Notes under the pieces: model-generated
The model's database searches: none
Seen by the model: the letters and a program-made list of their open reading frames with translations, nothing else
Told to the model about the DNA's origin: nothing
Part shown: positions 9,013 through 17,681 of the stretch, in pieces
How the letters are laid out: every line of letters begins with the position of its first letter
How positions within the stretch are numbered: the stretch's first letter is position 1
Assembly: GCF_900113185.1 (NCBI RefSeq)
Contig: NZ_FOZD01000001.1
Span: forward strand, 2,232,001-2,296,000
Direction: 5' to 3'
Source: Agromyces sp. CF514
GTDB lineage: Bacteria; Actinomycetota; Actinomycetes; Actinomycetales; Microbacteriaceae
DNA length: 64,000 nt
Position numbers and translations under genes: made by a program

Positions 9013-9045
9013 GCCGGGGCGGGTTCCCCCACAACCCGCCCCGGC
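9013..9045 (+). terminator. Hairpin after the major tail gene
   Basis: GCCGGGGCGGGTT pairs perfectly with AACCCGCCCCGGC (13 bp) across a seven-base loop, followed by TTCAAA. It probably terminates or attenuates transcription after the abundant tail tube message. Confidence 0.65.
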
Positions 9046-9086
9046 TTCAAACACTCGTGGGGTTTCGACTTGTGGGGAGTAGGACA

Positions 9087-9518
9087 TTGAGTTTCAAGGA
9101 TGATTTGGCAGCGGCTAAGGCTGCCGTTGCGCCGGCTAAGTCTCCGGTGATTGAGGTGGCGGTTCACGGCAAGCTTCACCAGGTGGTGTTCTACCGTGCG
9201 TCGTCCGTGGATTGGTCGCATGCGGCGATGAAGCATCTGCCGCGCATGGATGTCGCGTTGGATCGCAAGAACGGGTACGACCTTGCTGGTGTTTCGCGTG
9301 AGATTTCCGCGAAGTACGGCCGGGTGCTCGAGGGCGATGTCGAGACTCAGATGCCTGCCGAGGATTGGGTTGATTTCTGGACTGTCATTGCTCCGGCGTC
9401 TGCTCGTGACATTGAGGCGTCGGTGTGGCATCTGCATGAGTTTGATGCGGAGCGGGAGATTGAGGACGCAAAAAAAGCATCCAAGCGTCGCCCCGTCTCG
9501 CGGAAGAAGTCCGGCTAG
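9087..9518 (+). CDS. Tail assembly chaperone, short form (gpG-like)
   Basis: 143 residues starting at TTG (9087) behind GGGAGTAGGA; the more distal in-frame start lacks a good ribosome site. The N-terminal half is Ala-rich, the middle contains DLAGVSREISAKYG, and the basic end is KKASKRRPVSRKKSG. Phage tail chaperones bind the tape measure during tail assembly and are made in a short and a frameshifted long form. The slippery heptamer lies near the 3' end of this gene, exactly as expected for the G/GT pair. Confidence 0.85.
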   Translation: MSFKDDLAAAKAAVAPAKSPVIEVAVHGKLHQVVFYRASSVDWSHAAMKHLPRMDVALDRKNGYDLAGVSREISAKYGRVLEGDVETQMPAEDWVDFWTVIAPASARDIEASVWHLHEFDAEREIEDAKKASKRRPVSRKKSG

Positions 9519-9889
9519 CCGCAGCTCAGAACGTTTCAGTCCGCCGTCTGGGTGGTTGGGAGCCGGCTGAGGTTACGACGTTCGAGTATGACGGCGACCG
9601 TCTGGTGCGAGCTGTCACGGTGCGTGAACCTGAGTGGACGCCTGACGTGGTGGCCTTGCATCTTGCGGCGCTGCGGCTCGAGGCGGATATGGGCACGCAT
9701 GGCATCCCAATGTCCGAGGCGACGGACGCAGCGTACGCGGGTCAGTGGATCACTAACGATAAGCCTCGTGTGGATTACGTGAAGCTCAAGCTCAACCAAG
9801 AGCAGGAGCGCTACTACGAGGCGCATCCTGACGTTCGCAAGGACCGCCCGGCACACATCTGGTATGTGAAGGGCCGTGAAGAGGGTTAA
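9087..9889 (+). CDS. Tail assembly chaperone, long form by -1 frameshift (gpGT-like)
   Basis: The zero frame reads GCA AAA AAA GCA at 9468-9479. Slipping back one base gives AAA AAA AGC and continues without a stop through 9889. The added part, about 138 residues, contains VRRLGGWEPAEV and ends in HIWYVKGREEG. The downstream frame has no credible start of its own near its beginning, because its first 45 codons lie inside the short gene and just after it. The fusion would recruit tube subunits to the tape measure. The last four bases overlap the stop of a minus-strand gene. Confidence 0.85.
9470..9476 (+). promoter_or_regulatory. Programmed -1 ribosomal frameshift site
   Basis: Seven A residues lie in the phase X XXY YYZ (A AAA AAA) relative to the chaperone frame that starts at 9087. 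This is a canonical slippery heptamer. The -1 frame is open from here to 9889, while the zero frame stops at 9516-9518. A stimulatory downstream structure was not worked out. Confidence 0.85.
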
Positions 9890-10095
9890 GACCCGAGGTT
9901 CACGAGCGCGAGGATTCCGGCGATGAGTGCGGTGATCAGTGCCGCGCCGAAGAACCAGACCGCTGTTCCGATTCCGGATGTGACGACGAAGATCAGGCCG
10001 GCTCCGAAGATGACGGCGGCGATGATCAGTGCGTTTGCCCAGCGGGGGCGGGTCGGCGTGGTGTGCCGGTATTCGGAGAACTGGTTCTCGGTCAT
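9886..10095 (-). CDS. Small two-helix membrane protein, reverse-strand moron
   Basis: 69 residues: a short polar N-terminus (MTENQFSEYRHTTPTRPR) followed by two hydrophobic segments, about residues 20-43 and 46-67, in a hairpin. It opposes the tail operon, lies between the GT chaperone and tape measure genes, and shares its stop region with the chaperone. There is no Shine-Dalgarno. TACAGT sits six bases before ATG, so the mRNA is probably leaderless. Its own promoter and membrane location suggest expression in the lysogen, perhaps for superinfection exclusion; that function is inference. Confidence 0.72.
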   Translation of the reverse strand: MTENQFSEYRHTTPTRPRWANALIIAAVIFGAGLIFVVTSGIGTAVWFFGAALITALIAGILALVNLGS

Positions 10096-10101
10096 GTCCG
10101 C

Positions 10102-10120
10102 ACTGTAGCGCTTGGGCGCT
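10102..10120 (-). promoter_or_regulatory. Leaderless promoter with dyad for the reverse membrane gene
   Basis: On the minus strand TACAGT (10102-10107) lies six bases before the ATG. Directly upstream, overlapping the -10 by one base, is an inverted repeat AGCGC-CCAA-GCGCT (10107-10120), which a regulator could bind. No good -35 is visible. Confidence 0.45.
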
Positions 10121-10162
10121 TTTTCCGGCTACGTGCCACCCCTGATTTGTTGAGGAGCGCTC

Positions 10163-12862
10163 ATGCCGGAGAGAGTCACTAAGGTCACCCTTGATGCGGT
10201 CGTTTCTGGCTATGTGCAGGGGATGACGCAGGCTGCTGTCGCGACCAGGAATCTGGATACGGCGGCTGGGAAGTTGCGGGCTCAGCAGGAGGCGTTTACC
10301 GGTATCGGTAAGGCGTCGATGGCTGTTGGCGCGTTGGCTGCTGCTGGCGTTGGTTTGGCTGTGGCGAAGTTTGCTGAGTTCGATAAGCAGATGTCGGCGG
10401 TGCAGGCTGCAACGCACGAGTCTGCCGCGAACATGGCTCTGCTGCGTGATGCGGCTTTGGATGCTGGTGCTGAGACTGTGTTCTCGGCCACTGAGTCGGC
10501 GTCGGCGATTGAGGAGTTGGCGAAGGCTGGTCTGTCGACGTCGGAGATCCTTGGTGGCGCACTCGATGGTGCGCTGTCTCTGGCTGCCGCGTCTGGGATG
10601 AATGTTGCGGATGCCGCTGAGGTTGCGGCGAAGACGCTGAACCAGTTCAACCTTGCCGGCTCGAAGACGGAGCATGTTGCTGACCTGTTGGCTGCGGGCG
10701 CGGGTAAGGCGTCTGGTGACGTGTCCGATCTTGGGGCTGCTTTGGCTCAGGTCGGTCAGGTTGCGAACGGTGCGGGTCTCACGATTGAGGAGACGACGAC
10801 CGCGCTCGCCGCGTTCGCGTCGCAGGGCCTGTTGGGTTCGGACGCTGGTACGTCGTTCAAGACGATGCTCGGTGCTCTGACGCCGAACACGGCTAAGGCG
10901 CGCGACGAGATGGAACGTCTCGGAATTAGCGCGTTCGATGCTGGCGGCAAGTTCATCGGGCTCGAGAACTTCGCCGGCCAGTTGAAGCAGGGCCTGTCGG
11001 GTCTGACGGATGAGCAGCGTTCGGCGTCGCTTGAGATCATGTTCGGTTCCGATGCGGTTCGTGCTGCTACGGCCCTGTACAACGAGGGTTCTGTTGGTAT
11101 CGCGGACTGGTCTGAGAAGGTCAACGATTCCGGGTACGCGGCTGAGACTGCCGCGTTGCGGATGGATAACCTGTCGGGCGATATTGAGAAGCTCGGTGGC
11201 GCGTTCGATACGGCCCTGATTAAGACCGGGTCGGCTGCGAACGATGCGTTGCGTGGTTTGGTGCAGGGTGTCACGTCGGTTGTGGATGCGTTCGGTGATG
11301 CACCTCAGGCTGTGCAGACGACGGCGTTGGCTCTTGGCGGGTTGACGGCTGCTGTTGGTTTGGCTGGTGGTGCAGCGCTGATCGCGGTGCCGAAGGTGGC
11401 GGCGTTCAAGGCGTCGCTCGAGGCTCTGGGTATTTCGGCTGCGAAGACGAACGCTGCGGTTGCGAACCTCAAAACGGGTATGACGATCCTGGCTGCGGTT
11501 GGTGTTGGTGCGTGGGCTGCTGAGGCTACGGGCGGGTTCATTGACTCGGCTCGTGAAGCGCTCGGGTTGAAGGAAACCGTTGATTCGTTGATTGGTTCGT
11601 TGGACGAGCTCGGCGCGAAGACAACGGTCGACAACCTTATTGGTGACGACCTGAACGGTATCGGCACGCTCACGGATAACGGGTTCTTCTCGGATGTGAC
11701 TCGTGGTGCGTCTGAGGCTGTGCAGGGTATTTCGAACTTCATGCCGATTTGGAAACTGTTGGGTTCTGAGTCGCAGTTGACGACGGCGCAGTTGTCGTTG
11801 GCTGATGATGCGATGTCGAAGCTGGTTGCTGATGGGAAGCCTGATGAGGCTGCGGCAATGTATGAGGCTTTGGCTGCGAAGACGAATGGGTCGAAGGATG
11901 CGCTTGGGAAGCTGAATGATCTTTTGCCGGAGTATTCGTCGGCTCAAGATGGTGCGGCTACGGCGACTGAGGATGCGTCGGAAGAGGTTGACACGTTCAC
12001 GGCGGCGACAGATTCGGCGACGCAAACTGTCAGCGATTTCGTGGATGCTCTGCGCGGCTTGGGTGATACGCAGCTCTCTCTGAATGATGCGAACCGCAAG
12101 GTTGAGTCGTCGTTGGATGACTTCCAGGCGTCGATTGAGAAGAACGGTCAGACGCTCGACATCACGACTGAGGCGGGCCGGGAAAACTCGGCCGCGTTGG
12201 ATGCGATCGCTGAGTCGTACAAGACCGCTGCGGCTGCGACCGTCGAGCAGACCGGTAAGCAGGAAGACGCAATCCCGGTCATTCAGGCAGGTCGTGACGC
12301 GATCGTGAAGGCTGGTATGGCTGCTGGGCTGTCGGCTGAGCAGGCGAATGCGTACGCGGATCAGCTTGACCTGATTCCGGGTGACGTTGAGACGTTGTAC
12401 AAGTCGAATGCGGCTCAGGCGATTGCTGAGGCCAACGCGGTTGCTCGTGCGATCAATTCGATCCCCGGTTACCGCGACATCGTCATTAACCAGGTTGTTC
12501 AGGAGACTGGCCGTCCGCGTGGTGAGGTTGGTGCTGCGTATCCGGGTAACGCGAACGGTGGCATGTACTCGTACGCGGACGGTGGTTTCGGCGAGGGTTT
12601 CTATTCGGGTCGTGCTGGTGCGTTGTACAAGTTCGCTGAGCCTGAGGTTGGTTGGGAGGCGTTCATCTCTGGGAAGCCGGGGAAGGAAGCCCAGAACCGC
12701 GGCTATGCGCTCGAGGCGTACAAGCGTCTCGGCGGTGAAATGGGCGGCAAGACGGAGATCCATTACAACCTGTCGCCCACGTTCCCCGCTATCCGTGACA
12801 ACGACCCCCGCACACAGGCGACGATCCTTGGTCGCGAGTTCGCACGAAAGGTGGCGGGATGA
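10163..12862 (+). CDS. Tape measure protein
   Basis: The longest phage gene (899 residues). It has an N-terminal Ala-rich helical region, a TP901-type core (FDKQMSAVQAATHESAANMA, ATESASAIEELAKAGLS, LNQFNLAG, GTSFKTMLGALTP), hydrophobic helices at about residues 385-410 and 430-455, and a C-terminal region ending in a Gly-rich segment. It sets tail length. At roughly 1.5 angstrom per residue a tail near 130 nm would be expected, which is inference. The start follows GAGGAG. It overlaps the distal tail gene by four bases. Confidence 0.93.
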   Translation: MPERVTKVTLDAVVSGYVQGMTQAAVATRNLDTAAGKLRAQQEAFTGIGKASMAVGALAAAGVGLAVAKFAEFDKQMSAVQAATHESAANMALLRDAALDAGAETVFSATESASAIEELAKAGLSTSEILGGALDGALSLAAASGMNVADAAEVAAKTLNQFNLAGSKTEHVADLLAAGAGKASGDVSDLGAALAQVGQVANGAGLTIEETTTALAAFASQGLLGSDAGTSFKTMLGALTPNTAKARDEMERLGISAFDAGGKFIGLENFAGQLKQGLSGLTDEQRSASLEIMFGSDAVRAATALYNEGSVGIADWSEKVNDSGYAAETAALRMDNLSGDIEKLGGAFDTALIKTGSAANDALRGLVQGVTSVVDAFGDAPQAVQTTALALGGLTAAVGLAGGAALIAVPKVAAFKASLEALGISAAKTNAAVANLKTGMTILAAVGVGAWAAEATGGFIDSAREALGLKETVDSLIGSLDELGAKTTVDNLIGDDLNGIGTLTDNGFFSDVTRGASEAVQGISNFMPIWKLLGSESQLTTAQLSLADDAMSKLVADGKPDEAAAMYEALAAKTNGSKDALGKLNDLLPEYSSAQDGAATATEDASEEVDTFTAATDSATQTVSDFVDALRGLGDTQLSLNDANRKVESSLDDFQASIEKNGQTLDITTEAGRENSAALDAIAESYKTAAAATVEQTGKQEDAIPVIQAGRDAIVKAGMAAGLSAEQANAYADQLDLIPGDVETLYKSNAAQAIAEANAVARAINSIPGYRDIVINQVVQETGRPRGEVGAAYPGNANGGMYSYADGGFGEGFYSGRAGALYKFAEPEVGWEAFISGKPGKEAQNRGYALEAYKRLGGEMGGKTEIHYNLSPTFPAIRDNDPRTQATILGREFARKVAG

Positions 12863-13704
12863 CTGTCGTAACCTTTGGCGGGTTCACGTTCGACGACCAG
12901 GCAGTGTCGGGGTTCACGTTGGCGGACATGTCGGGCTGGTATCGGGGTGCACCGTCTAGGCGTGGTGACACGATTCGGAAGCGCCCGCAGAATGATGGTG
13001 CGTTTGGGTCTGCCCGGTTTTTTCGTGACGGCAGGGTGATCACGGTGGAGGGGTCGTATATTGGCTCTTCCATCGCGGATGCTTATGCGGCTCGTGACCG
13101 GTTGGAGTCGTTGCAGGCTGATGGGTTGTCGTCTGAGTTTGCTGTGACGGATGAGTTGGGGACTCGTTCGTGCATGGTGGAGTTGTTGACGGAGCCGACG
13201 CCGGATGAGGGTTTGTTTTCGCCGTTTTTCAAGTTCGCGTTTGATGTGTTTGCTGCGGATGCCCGTAAGTATGGGCCGGAGCTGGTTGCGTCGTCTGGGT
13301 TGCCGGCGTCGGGTACGGGTATCACGTATCCGATCACTTACCCGATCACGTATGGGACTGCGGGTGATCCGGGGCGTGTGACGGTGTCGAATTCGGGCCG
13401 GCAGGAGTCGTTCTCGTTGTTCGAGGTTGCGGGCGGTTTGGATGCGGGCTTCGAGTTGAAGGAGATCGCTTCGGGTCGTCGTTTGCGGTTTGAGCGTCTG
13501 ATCCCGTTGGGTTCGACAGTGTTCTTGAACCCTCGTACTGGGCGCGCGTATTTGGATGTGCCGGATAACGATGTGACCGGGTTTTTGACGGTGCGTGAGT
13601 GGTGGTCGGTGCCTGCTGGGGTGTCTCAGGAGATTCAGTTTTCTACGTGGGGTGGCGTGTCTGGTGTGCCGTCGTTGACTGCGCGCACCCGTCCTGCTTT
13701 CTAA
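12859..13704 (+). CDS. Distal tail protein (Dit-like)
   Basis: 281 residues in the slot after the tape measure. The N-terminal half is a beta barrel with VEGSYIGSSIADAYAARDRL, and the C-terminal half (TVSNSGRQESFSLFEVAGG to SVPAGVSQEI) is a second beta domain of the SPP1 Dit type. It would form the hub joining tube and fibre proteins. ITYP occurs twice in tandem (ITYPITYPITYG) in the linker between domains. It starts in a four-base ATGA overlap with the tape measure gene. Confidence 0.8.
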   Translation: MTVVTFGGFTFDDQAVSGFTLADMSGWYRGAPSRRGDTIRKRPQNDGAFGSARFFRDGRVITVEGSYIGSSIADAYAARDRLESLQADGLSSEFAVTDELGTRSCMVELLTEPTPDEGLFSPFFKFAFDVFAADARKYGPELVASSGLPASGTGITYPITYPITYGTAGDPGRVTVSNSGRQESFSLFEVAGGLDAGFELKEIASGRRLRFERLIPLGSTVFLNPRTGRAYLDVPDNDVTGFLTVREWWSVPAGVSQEIQFSTWGGVSGVPSLTARTRPAF

Positions 13705-13767
13705 CCCCCGCCCCTTTTTCTGTTTGCCGCTGTCGCGGTTTCTTTGTGCTGCCCTTTTGGAGGCGTG

Positions 13768-14820
13768 ATGACGGCTATTCCTTCGTTCCCTGGCCCGAGT
13801 GGTGAGGTGGATTCGCTTGAGCTTCGTAAGAACCTTGCGGGTCTGATTGCCCGTGATACGACGGGTGCGCCACGTGATGGCGTGTTTCCGCGGCATTCGA
13901 ATGCTTTGGTGACGGCGACTGCTTCGACTGGTCCGATGACGGTGAATGTGGCTGCGTTTGAGGCTGCGTTGGTCCGTCAGGGTGGCCCGTTGTGGATGCA
14001 GAATGACGGCACGGTTGCTGTATCGATTGCGACGGCACCTGTTGCGAACTCCCGTATCGATGTCGTGTATGCGCGGCAGAACGAGTCTGCCGCACCCATG
14101 TCGGATGGTTCGGATACGGCTGTCATTGATGTGGTGACGGGTACGCCTTCGGGTTCTCCTGTGAAGCCGTCGATTCCGGTTGGTGCGCTCGAGCTGGCGA
14201 CGGTGGTTGTGCCTACGGGTGTGACTGCGACGACTGGTGGCGGTGTGGTGATTACGCAGACGTATGCGTGCACGGCGTCGTCTGGTGGTGTTGTGCGGTT
14301 GCGGAATCAGGCTGAGCAGGATGCGTGGTCGCCGGCTGACGGTTCGTTGGGTTGGCGGTTGGACACTGGTGCGCTGCTGAACCGTGTGTCTGGTGTGTGG
14401 CGTGTTGTGGCTGGTTCGTCTGATACCAGGAACCGTGCTGTTGGTACGACGAACACGTTCACGAACCCGACGACACCGTCTGATTTCACGCAGACGGCCG
14501 ACAAGGACGCGTTGGATATGACGTTCGTGAAGCATTCGGCCGGAACAACGTTGCGGGTGTCGATGCAGATCCCGTTCGTGTTCTCGTCGGGTGCGGCGCA
14601 GGTGTTGTCGGCGGTGATCAACATTGCGGGTACCGACTATGTGGTGGCTGCGCAGGTTGTTCCGACTGCACCGTTTTACGGGACGTTGACGGCGGTGCGT
14701 GACATTACGGGTGTTGCTGCGGGGTCGACGGCGATTAAGCCGCGTGTGCAGTCGCAGTCTGCGGCTTCGGTTGCGGTGAACGCTACGACGCGTGTCTCGT
14801 ACCGCGTCGACGAAATCTAG
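13768..14820 (+). CDS. Minor tail protein
   Basis: 350 residues from the ATG at 13768, which has GGAGG five bases upstream; frames starting earlier lack this. The first 200 residues resemble baseplate or tail-tip proteins of actinophages (LELRKNLAGLIARD, LVRQGGPLWMQNDGTVAVSI, RIDVVYARQNES). The rest is a Thr/Val-rich beta region. A T-rich stretch after the Dit stop could be a weak terminator. The exact role in the tail tip is not resolved. Confidence 0.65.
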   Translation: MTAIPSFPGPSGEVDSLELRKNLAGLIARDTTGAPRDGVFPRHSNALVTATASTGPMTVNVAAFEAALVRQGGPLWMQNDGTVAVSIATAPVANSRIDVVYARQNESAAPMSDGSDTAVIDVVTGTPSGSPVKPSIPVGALELATVVVPTGVTATTGGGVVITQTYACTASSGGVVRLRNQAEQDAWSPADGSLGWRLDTGALLNRVSGVWRVVAGSSDTRNRAVGTTNTFTNPTTPSDFTQTADKDALDMTFVKHSAGTTLRVSMQIPFVFSSGAAQVLSAVINIAGTDYVVAAQVVPTAPFYGTLTAVRDITGVAAGSTAIKPRVQSQSAASVAVNATTRVSYRVDEI

Positions 14821-14831
14821 GAGGGGGCCGC

Positions 14832-15590
14832 ATGTCTTGGGCTAGCACTATTGCCGGGTCGGTGAACTCCCCGAACCAGTCTCCGCGTTTCGGCCGCAAA
14901 GTCACGGGTTGGATCATTCACCACAACGCCGCCACGGGTGGTTCGTATGTGCTTGAGCTGATGCGCACGGGTAAGAAGCAGGTTTCTGCGAACTATCAGG
15001 TGATGCAGAACGGTGACGTGTGGGGTGTTGTTCCGCGTGAGAGCCGTTCGTGGTCGGCGTCGAATTCTGATTGGGATGCTTCGTCGTTGACGTTCGAGAT
15101 TGCGAACGATTCGGGTGAACCGGGTTGGACTATTTCGGATCGTGCGTATGAGCAGGTTGCGAAGACCATTGCGGAGGATTCGCGTTGGGCGGGTATCCCG
15201 ATCAACCGTACGACGGTGCGTGGGCATCGTGAGGGGTCGGCGCAGGGTGATGGCGGTTCGTATCCGACTGCGTGCCCTGGCGGTATCGACCTTGACCGTC
15301 TGGTGCGTATGGCGCAGGGGTACGTGTCCGGTTCTGTGGCCGGTCTCGATGCGGAATTGATTCAGGAGGAAGACGAGATGGCTATTCAGATCATCAAGGA
15401 AATCGCGGGTGTTCCGAATGGTGAGAAGGCGCGCTACGGCGTGATGGGCAGCAAGTCCGGCTTCTCCCACATTCAGACCATGAACGAGGTCAACGCCCTG
15501 TTGAAGGGGATCGGGAAGACGGAGAAGGAAGCGGTGCGCGGGGTTTCTCGCCTTGAGTTCGACCGGATCGCTACCGCACTGACTCGCTGA
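14832..15590 (+). CDS. Endolysin, N-acetylmuramoyl-L-alanine amidase
   Basis: 252 residues. An Amidase_2/PGRP domain spans about residues 15-160: GWIIHHNAA (zinc His 30/31), SANYQVMQNGDVWGVVP, LTFEIAND, and GHREG (His132) followed by ACPGG (Cys148), giving the His-His-Cys zinc set. It cleaves the amide between MurNAc and L-Ala. The C-terminal 80 residues (GVPNGEKARYGVMGSKSGFS...) are a small probable wall-binding domain. No signal peptide is present, so export needs the holins downstream. It lies among tail genes rather than next to the holins. A strong internal start is described separately. Confidence 0.92.
   Translation: MSWASTIAGSVNSPNQSPRFGRKVTGWIIHHNAATGGSYVLELMRTGKKQVSANYQVMQNGDVWGVVPRESRSWSASNSDWDASSLTFEIANDSGEPGWTISDRAYEQVAKTIAEDSRWAGIPINRTTVRGHREGSAQGDGGSYPTACPGGIDLDRLVRMAQGYVSGSVAGLDAELIQEEDEMAIQIIKEIAGVPNGEKARYGVMGSKSGFSHIQTMNEVNALLKGIGKTEKEAVRGVSRLEFDRIATALTR
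15378..15590 (+). CDS. Candidate internally initiated wall-binding subunit of the endolysin
   Basis: Inside the amidase gene AGGAGGA (15364-15370) stands seven bases before an in-frame ATG at 15378. Translation from there would give a 70-residue product (MAIQIIKEIAGVPNGEKARY...) matching the region after the catalytic domain and its acidic linker. Several clostridial and enterococcal phage endolysins are known to make a separate C-terminal subunit this way, which then assembles with the full-length enzyme. The Shine-Dalgarno here also encodes Q-E-E-D-E, so coincidence is possible. Confidence 0.45.
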   Translation: MAIQIIKEIAGVPNGEKARYGVMGSKSGFSHIQTMNEVNALLKGIGKTEKEAVRGVSRLEFDRIATALTR

Positions 15591-15615
15591 ACGACTGTTA
15601 TCTGAGGGGGGCCGC

Positions 15616-16959
15616 ATGTCGCGTTGGTTTCTGGCTGATCTGCGTACCGGACGACAAATTCTCGACCTCCCCGTCATGGCAGGCCGTTGGGAGCGGTTGC
15701 TGAACCGTCCCGAGAACATCGAATGCACGCTGGATTTGAACGACCCTGACGTGATCGCGTTGGGTGCTAGGAACACGACCGCGACCGGTAAGACGGTGCT
15801 GGCTGTTGCTGAGGGTGACGTCATCCTCGCTGCCGGCCCGATCTGGGTGCGATCGTACGGGCACGACGGTACGACGATGACGTTGACGGCAAAGGGTGTG
15901 TGGTCGTACTACGACCGACGCCACATCCTTCCCCCTGTGGCCGCGACAGTACCGCTGACGGACTTCACCGTCCCCGATCCTGATGAGTCTGGGAAGACGA
16001 TGCCGAACCCTGCGTTGAAAACGGCGTACACGGGCCTCGAGCTTGGGACGATCGCGAAACGGATAGTGCAGCAGGCCCACTCGTGGCCGGGTGGCGCGCT
16101 GCCCATCGTGTTCGAGGCTGACCGTGCTGGCATCCATGAGCGCACCTATGAGGGGTCGGACTTCAAAGTTGTGGGTGACGTTCTGCGGCAGTTGCAGGAA
16201 GTTGAGGGTGGCCCGGACGTGCGGTTCATGCCCCGCTTCACAGCAGACCGTCTTGGTATCGAATGGGTGCTCGAGACGGGTACACAGGCTGAACCGTTGC
16301 TCGCATCAACGGTGACGCACAGGTGGGATGTCACCGCCACAGACTCGCCCGTGTCGAACCTGAACATTGATGAGGATGCGTCCGACCTTGTCGATTTGGG
16401 TTGGGTGACTGGTGGCCGTTCCGCCGATGAAGTGTTGGTGTCACGGTTGCAGTCCACACATCTGACCGGGCTTGGGTACCCGCTCTATGAGGGCATGGAT
16501 TCGACACGTTCGAGCGTGGTTGTGCAGTCCACGTTGGATGGGCATGCGGGGGAGCTTGTTGACACGGGTTCCGCACCGGTTGAGACGTGGTCGTTTGATG
16601 TTGAAACGTCGGTGGCGCCGTCCGTTGGTTCGTATTTTGAGGGCGACTACTGCGAGCTCGACATCGCCCCCTACGGGACGCACCCTTACCCGTCAGGCGG
16701 TCTCGCCCTCGCCGAATCGGACTACTTCGCCCCAGACGACGGCATGACAGAGGTTGAGACCGACTACTACACCACAGACGGTTTGACAGAAGTTGAACCG
16801 GGCTACTACTCGTCTGGTGGTGAGACGGTCCGGTCGAACCTTGCCGGCGACCCGTACATCCGTGAGGGTGGCACGTTCCGTCACCGCATTGTTGCGATTT
16901 CGGGTGACGCTATCGGTGACGTGATTCGTGTGCAGTGCGCCCCGAGGAGGTCGTCATGA
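15616..16959 (+). CDS. Minor tail protein (Gp37-like tail hub)
   Basis: 447 residues with the N-terminal pattern of the ReqiPepy6 Gp37-like family: WFLADLRTGRQILDLPV, GRWERLLNRPENIECTLDLN, VAEGDVILAAGPIWVRSY. These proteins form part of the tail-tip hub after Dit. A GGGGGG-type ribosome site precedes the ATG. Residues about 340-430 contain short repeats built on ESDYFAPD, ETDYYTTDG and EPGYYSSG. The gene overlaps the next one by four bases. Confidence 0.75.
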   Translation: MSRWFLADLRTGRQILDLPVMAGRWERLLNRPENIECTLDLNDPDVIALGARNTTATGKTVLAVAEGDVILAAGPIWVRSYGHDGTTMTLTAKGVWSYYDRRHILPPVAATVPLTDFTVPDPDESGKTMPNPALKTAYTGLELGTIAKRIVQQAHSWPGGALPIVFEADRAGIHERTYEGSDFKVVGDVLRQLQEVEGGPDVRFMPRFTADRLGIEWVLETGTQAEPLLASTVTHRWDVTATDSPVSNLNIDEDASDLVDLGWVTGGRSADEVLVSRLQSTHLTGLGYPLYEGMDSTRSSVVVQSTLDGHAGELVDTGSAPVETWSFDVETSVAPSVGSYFEGDYCELDIAPYGTHPYPSGGLALAESDYFAPDDGMTEVETDYYTTDGLTEVEPGYYSSGGETVRSNLAGDPYIREGGTFRHRIVAISGDAIGDVIRVQCAPRRSS

Positions 16960-17681
16960 GTGGCGGTTATCAGCGGGGTCGTGGTGACGGTTTGGATGTC
17001 CTTATCCAGGACATTCGGGAGATTCAACGGCGTCTGCGTGAGTTGGAGATTCCGTCTGGCACACAGAACGCATCGTTGGTGGCTCAGGTTCAGGCGAAGC
17101 TTGCCGAGTTGGATGCGACGGTTGAGGCGTTGGTTGCCGCGTACGTGGACGCGTTCACGTACAACACGTCGGAGATTGATGCGAAGGTTGCGTCGCCGGG
17201 GAACATTGCACCAGGGAACGTGACCGCATCTGGCACCGGTTCATTCGGCGGGACGGTCACCACGGGCGGCGACATGAACGCTGCCGGGTACATTCGCGGC
17301 GGCAACGTGTACGGCAACATTCTGTCCGTCGACTACCGCAACGTGTACGTCACGGGTGTGGATGGGGCGCTGGGGCATGTGCCGTCGTCGCGTCGGTACA
17401 AGCAGGACGAATCAGAGGCAACCTTTGATGCGGTCGCCGCTGTGGACTCGGGTGTTGTGAAGTGGTTCCGCTACATCGCCGCGGTTGACGCTCTTGGCGA
17501 GGACGCACCCTACGTTCTGGGTGGCATCGCGGAGCAGTTTGCTCAGTCCGGGTTGGCGCACACGGTCGGTGAGGACGCGGAGGGACTGCCGGAGTCGATC
17601 GAGGATCGCCCGCTGCTGTTCACGCTGATGCTCGCGGTTCAGCAGTTGTCGGCCCGCGTGCGAACGCTCGAGGCTGATTAG
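16956..17681 (+). CDS. Minor tail protein with S74-type intramolecular chaperone domain
   Basis: 241 residues from the ATG at 16956 (GAGGAGG upstream, ATGA overlap). An N-terminal coiled coil (LIQDIREIQRRLRELEIP) trimerises, then a short Gly-rich beta region, then SSRRYKQDESE at about residue 145, which matches the Ser-Arg-Arg-x-Lys start of Peptidase_S74 domains. These assist folding of the trimer and cleave themselves with a Ser/Lys dyad. The end (LLFTLMLAVQQLSARVRTLE) is the usual helical close of that domain. Confidence 0.78.
   Translation: MSGGYQRGRGDGLDVLIQDIREIQRRLRELEIPSGTQNASLVAQVQAKLAELDATVEALVAAYVDAFTYNTSEIDAKVASPGNIAPGNVTASGTGSFGGTVTTGGDMNAAGYIRGGNVYGNILSVDYRNVYVTGVDGALGHVPSSRRYKQDESEATFDAVAAVDSGVVKWFRYIAAVDALGEDAPYVLGGIAEQFAQSGLAHTVGEDAEGLPESIEDRPLLFTLMLAVQQLSARVRTLEAD

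Noticed and set aside
9536-12763. A 1075-codon open frame on the minus strand opposite the tape measure gene
   Set aside because: Arg/Leu/Thr-rich composition without domains; it is the antisense shadow of a clear tape measure gene.
13705-13767. T-rich stretch after the distal tail gene as a terminator
   Set aside because: Only a four-base stem (CCGC/GCGG) can be formed, too weak to report.
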